Part shown: positions 6,721 through 8,802 of the stretch, piece after piece
Layout of the letters: each line of letters opens with the position of its first letter
How positions within the stretch are numbered: position 1 is the stretch's first letter
Source: Holdemanella sp.
GTDB taxonomy: Bacteria > Bacillota_I > Bacilli_A > Erysipelotrichales > Erysipelotrichaceae
Direction of reading: 5' to 3'
NCBI GenBank assembly: GCA_021442845.1
Contig: JABUSD010000053.1
Span: 1 to 8,802, forward strand
DNA length: 8,802 bases
Translations under genes and position numbers: made by a program
Notes under the pieces: model-generated
Databases searched by the model: none
Seen by the model: only the letters and a program-made list of their open reading frames with translations
Told to the model about the DNA's origin: nothing

Positions 6721-7124
6721 CATGTTGTGATTAACTTATATCTTTGAATGGATTGAAAGATTCCTTTCATTCGATTTCCATTTTTATACAATAAACGTGT
6801 TGCATCTTTAAAGAAGAGAATACACGTTTTTTCTTTGTATTCCACATGATGAATGGCTTCATAGCGTATCCATAAGCAATCACACGCTTTTAAAGAAGCT
6901 GTAGGAAAATAAATGATATCATCCGATACAAAGACGGGTATAAACTTTCTAGCCCCTGTGAGCTTTTTAAAAGCCTCTGTACGCCCTTTAAGGGTAGAAC
7001 CGTTCTTAATGCATAACTGATTGAGATAGGATGAAATACTTGGATATGTCAAATACTCTTTGCGATTGGCATATACACAGGCAATCTTGGAACTTTCATA
7101 GTCATAATAAATATAATTGAACAT
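6717..7124 (-). CDS. comK: ComK-like competence transcription factor, compact form
   Basis: ComK is the DNA-binding activator of competence genes in Bacillus. This 135-residue protein keeps the family core: GSTLKGR (42-48), the LTG segment, IPVFVS (62-67), YFPTAS (72-77) and CDCLWI (81-86). It is much shorter than B. subtilis ComK (192 residues), mainly at the C-terminus. I see no counterpart of the FMLYPK element by which MecA captures ComK in Bacillus. The start at 7124 is chosen because AAGAGGTG (7139-7132) lies seven bases upstream. An in-frame ATG at 7181 would give 154 residues but overlaps plsY and has no ribosome binding site. No convincing promoter is visible in the 47-base gap after plsY, so co-transcription with plsY is likely. 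A 12-bp hairpin in that gap covers part of the ribosome binding site. Its regulon in this organism cannot be judged from here. Confidence 0.82.
   Translation of the reverse strand: MFNYIYYDYESSKIACVYANRKEYLTYPSISSYLNQLCIKNGSTLKGRTEAFKKLTGARKFIPVFVSDDIIYFPTASLKACDCLWIRYEAIHHVEYKEKTCILFFKDATRLLYKNGNRMKGIFQSIQRYKLITTC
6793..6832 (+). terminator. Candidate ftsK terminator lying inside comK
   Basis: AAACGTGT (6793-6800) and ACACGTTT (6822-6829) form a perfect 8-bp stem, with six T at 6827-6832 on the + strand only. The 21-base loop is long but contains the self-complementary TCTTTAAAGA. ftsK has no room for a terminator before comK, so its transcript may end here, antisense to comK. Confidence 0.4.
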
Positions 7125-7161
7125 AAAAAAACACCTCTTATTTATATTGTATAAATAAGAG
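7125..7161 (-). promoter_or_regulatory. 12-bp hairpin plus T7 between plsY and comK, overlapping the comK ribosome binding site
   Basis: Read on the minus strand, CTCTTATTTATA (7161-7150) pairs perfectly with TATAAATAAGAG (7146-7135) across a CAA loop. The second arm contains the first five bases of the comK ribosome binding site AAGAGGTG (7139-7132). Seven T (7131-7125) then run up to the comK ATG. The element could act as a weak intrinsic terminator or attenuator after plsY, as a lid on comK translation, or as both. Confidence 0.7.
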
Positions 7162-7171
7162 ATGACATTTT

Positions 7172-7789
7172 TTACATCCATGAAATTTTATTTTCCGTTC
7201 CTGTTTTAATCTTTTCAATATTTGTTCGATGTCTATAAATGACAAGGATTGTCATAAACCATGATGCTGCAATCAAAAAGATATTATTGGCATTCAATGA
7301 AAATTTAGTCATAGTAATCAGTAAGCTTGACATCAGGCATCCACAGATACTACCAAGCGATACAAATTTGAATAAGTACAATACGATGAAGAACATCAAA
7401 AATGGAAGGACAAAGTACCATGCATTATGGAAGATAAAGATTGAACACGATAATAAGAATCCATAGACAGTACTAACAGCTTTCCCTCCTTTAAAGTGGG
7501 CAAAGATTGGATAACAGTGACCTACACAGCAGGCAACTCCACATCCAAAGGCAGCAATCTGGCTAATCAAAGAAGCTAGACCAACCGCAAGTACAACCTT
7601 TAACACATCACAGACAATAACCGCAATCCCGGCTTTCTTTCCAAGGATACGGCCGGCATTGGTTCCTCCTAGATTTCCAGAACCAAATTTACGGATATCC
7701 GTCTTATAAAACACAAGTCCAATTATTAAGGCAAAAGGAATCGATCCAAGTAAATACCCCAGTAGAATACTCAATATAGTCATCAACAT
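7172..7789 (-). CDS. plsY: Glycerol-3-phosphate acyltransferase PlsY
   Basis: PlsY is an integral membrane enzyme that moves the acyl group from acyl-phosphate (made by PlsX) to glycerol-3-phosphate, giving lysophosphatidic acid, the first step of phospholipid synthesis. The 205-residue length is typical. The three family motifs are present: GSGNLGGTNAGR (36-47), GHCYPIFAHFKGGK (90-103) and YRHRTNI with GTE (185-199). Hydrophobic segments separate them, as expected for a polytopic protein. The start is supported by AGAGGTG six bases upstream; a second ATG two codons later is possible. A good minus-strand promoter lies at 7832-7859. comK follows after 47 bases, and a divergent glycerophosphodiester phosphodiesterase gene lies upstream. 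Confidence 0.96.
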   Translation of the reverse strand: MLMTILSILLGYLLGSIPFALIIGLVFYKTDIRKFGSGNLGGTNAGRILGKKAGIAVIVCDVLKVVLAVGLASLISQIAAFGCGVACCVGHCYPIFAHFKGGKAVSTVYGFLLSCSIFIFHNAWYFVLPFLMFFIVLYLFKFVSLGSICGCLMSSLLITMTKFSLNANNIFLIAASWFMTILVIYRHRTNIEKIKTGTENKISWM

Positions 7790-7831
7790 CTAACTCACCT
7801 CTTTTTTATTCTATCACATTTGAAAATTTAT

Positions 7832-7859
7832 ATTATAAAAGTGTTTTGATTTTGTACAA
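7832..7859 (-). promoter_or_regulatory. Promoter of plsY(-comK)
   Basis: On the minus strand, TTGTAC (7859-7854) and a perfect TATAAT (7837-7832) are 16 bases apart. The -35 box is part of the perfect palindrome TTTGTACAAA (7851-7860), so the same bases could also serve the divergent gene. Confidence 0.7.
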
Positions 7860-7878
7860 ATTATTAAAACAGTATCAT
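7852..7878 (+). promoter_or_regulatory. Weak candidate promoter for the phosphodiesterase gene
   Basis: On the + strand, TTGTAC (7852-7857) and TATCAT (7873-7878) are 15 bases apart, which is short. Its -35 box overlaps the plsY -35 box on the other strand. No better + strand promoter is visible in the gap 7790-7924. Confidence 0.3.
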
Positions 7879-7924
7879 TTTTATAAAAAAAGGAGTACTA
7901 TGCTTAAAGAAAGAAGAGGATTAG

Positions 7925-8758
7925 ATGATTTATATTGTTGTTCTATTGATATTTATATTGTTGATTCTGTTATATGCGATAAAACCGTATTCGAAAAGAT
8001 ACAATCATGAAGATTATGCGTATTTCACATCCTATCTATATGCGCATAGAGGATTATTTGACAATAAAAAGGAATATCCAGAAAACTCTCTAAATGCATT
8101 TCAAAGAGCTGTTGATGCAGGATATGGTATTGAATTAGATGTGCAGATGACAACCGATGACAAGCTGGTTGTCTTTCATGATGGCAATCTATTAAGAATG
8201 TGTAGCGATGATCGCATGTTAACCGATTGTTCCTATGAAGCCTTGCAGAAATTACACTTAAAGAATTCCCATCAGACAATTCCTTTATTTAAAGATGTAT
8301 TAAATGTAGTAGATGGAAAAGTACCATTGATTGTTGAAATCAAAACGGAAGGAAGAAATATTGAAACGACAAAGAAAGTCCATGAAATGATGAAAGGATA
8401 TAAAGGAAAGTATGTAGTAGAATCCTTTAATCCACAGCTTCTGCAATGGTACTATAAAAATGAACCGAATATATTAAGAGGACAATTATCCGAAGATTAT
8501 TTCACAAGAGATAATGGAATGAACTTTTCAACGAAATTCGTCCTTACCAATATGCTGACAAATTTTATATCCAAACCAGATTTCATCTCCTATGATTATA
8601 AAGGATATGATCAGAAAGGCTATGCATTATTAAGGAAACTGTTTTCATGTCGACATGCTGTATGGACTATCCGAAGTGAAGAAGATCTAAAAATCGCAAA
8701 AGAAAGATATGATATCATTATCTTTGATAGCTTTATACCAGAGAAAAAGGAAAGATAG
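7925..8758 (+). CDS. Membrane-anchored glycerophosphodiester phosphodiesterase
   Basis: GDPD-family enzymes hydrolyse deacylated phospholipids or similar glycerophosphodiesters to glycerol-3-phosphate and an alcohol. The 277-residue product has an N-terminal hydrophobic segment (about 2-19) followed by basic residues, which suggests a membrane anchor. The TIM-barrel domain shows AHRG (H41, R42), YPENS (E53), GIELDVQ (E70, D72) and VVFHD (H85), then VEIKTEG. The end reads AVWTIRS and IIFDSF, where many relatives have WTVN and I.TD, so this is a divergent branch. The ATG at 7925 has AGAGGA four bases upstream. A stronger site, AAGGAG (7890-7895), instead serves an ATG at 7900 in another frame. 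The substrate cannot be assigned. Divergence from plsY suggests a role in glycerol-3-phosphate supply or lipid turnover. Confidence 0.93.
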   Translation: MIYIVVLLIFILLILLYAIKPYSKRYNHEDYAYFTSYLYAHRGLFDNKKEYPENSLNAFQRAVDAGYGIELDVQMTTDDKLVVFHDGNLLRMCSDDRMLTDCSYEALQKLHLKNSHQTIPLFKDVLNVVDGKVPLIVEIKTEGRNIETTKKVHEMMKGYKGKYVVESFNPQLLQWYYKNEPNILRGQLSEDYFTRDNGMNFSTKFVLTNMLTNFISKPDFISYDYKGYDQKGYALLRKLFSCRHAVWTIRSEEDLKIAKERYDIIIFDSFIPEKKER

Positions 8759-8774
8759 CTTTTATCTTTCCTTT
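8746..8774. terminator. Shared hairpin between two convergent genes
   Basis: AAAGGAAAGATA (8746-8757) and TATCTTTCCTTT (8763-8774) pair perfectly over 12 bases with a 5-base loop. The T-run is five bases on the minus strand (8747-8743, overlapping the stem) and absent on the + strand, so it fits better as terminator of the minus-strand gene. Both genes end inside the arms. Confidence 0.75.
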
Positions 8775-8802
8775 AATCGTTTTAATTCTTCTTCATTCAA
8801 TT
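8762..8802 (-). CDS. C-terminus of an unidentified convergent gene (5' end outside window)
   Basis: On the minus strand the frame entering at the window edge reads LNEEELKRLKER and then a TAA stop at 8764-8762. Only 12 full codons are visible, so the gene cannot be identified. The charged helical end, the common codons and the stop placed in the terminator hairpin make a real gene likely. Confidence 0.5.
   Translation of the reverse strand, partial: LNEEELKRLKER

Noticed and set aside
7125..7181. Longer ComK (154 residues) from ATG 7181
   Set aside because: It has no ribosome binding site, overlaps the end of plsY, and its extra residues are simply the translated hairpin region.
1..8802. 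Mobile elements, CRISPR arrays, riboswitches, tRNA or other structural RNA genes
   Set aside because: I found no transposase or integrase, no regularly spaced repeats, no tRNA-like fold and no long structured leader; gaps between genes are all short.

Overview
This is a low-GC Bacillota chromosomal segment. The gene content (RNase Y, a degenerate RNase J, FtsK/SpoIIIE, PlsY, a ComK-like protein), the AGGAGG-type ribosome binding sites and the sigma-A-like promoters all fit. My impression is a gut Erysipelotrichia-type organism, but nothing in the sequence proves the class. The window is ordinary core genome. I see no phage, insertion sequence, CRISPR array, tRNA or rRNA, and no new multi-gene system. 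The interesting material is regulatory and architectural: hairpins placed on start and stop codons, a compact ComK, a catalytically degraded RNase J, and repeats in the FtsK linker.

Left part (1-2300, + strand). The 3' end of rny (RNase Y) closes with an intrinsic terminator. A strong promoter then drives a 55-residue 2[4Fe-4S] ferredoxin that is too short for ordinary ORF calling. A second strong terminator follows, and its T-run abuts the ribosome binding site of miaB, the radical-SAM tRNA methylthiotransferase. miaB has no obvious promoter of its own and may depend on read-through from the ferredoxin unit.

Middle part (2301-6720, + strand). An extended -10 promoter precedes an RNase J paralogue (rnjB-like) that has lost several metal ligands. 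Sixteen bases later comes ftsK, encoding an 891-residue DNA translocase with a polybasic N-terminus, membrane segments, a repeat-bearing linker, the RecA-like motor and a gamma domain. RNase Y, RNase J, MiaB and FtsK/SpoIIIE also lie in one general neighbourhood in Bacillus subtilis, so this looks like a condensed ancestral arrangement.

Right part (6717-8802). A minus-strand plsY-comK pair runs tail-to-tail into ftsK; the ftsK and comK stop codons share a CTAG tetranucleotide. A perfect 12-bp hairpin covers part of the comK ribosome binding site. plsY is divergent from a membrane-anchored glycerophosphodiester phosphodiesterase gene. That gene converges on a minus-strand gene cut by the window edge, and the last codons of both form the two arms of one perfect 12-bp hairpin. 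The phosphodiesterase can release glycerol-3-phosphate and PlsY consumes it, so the divergent pair makes sense as phospholipid metabolism.
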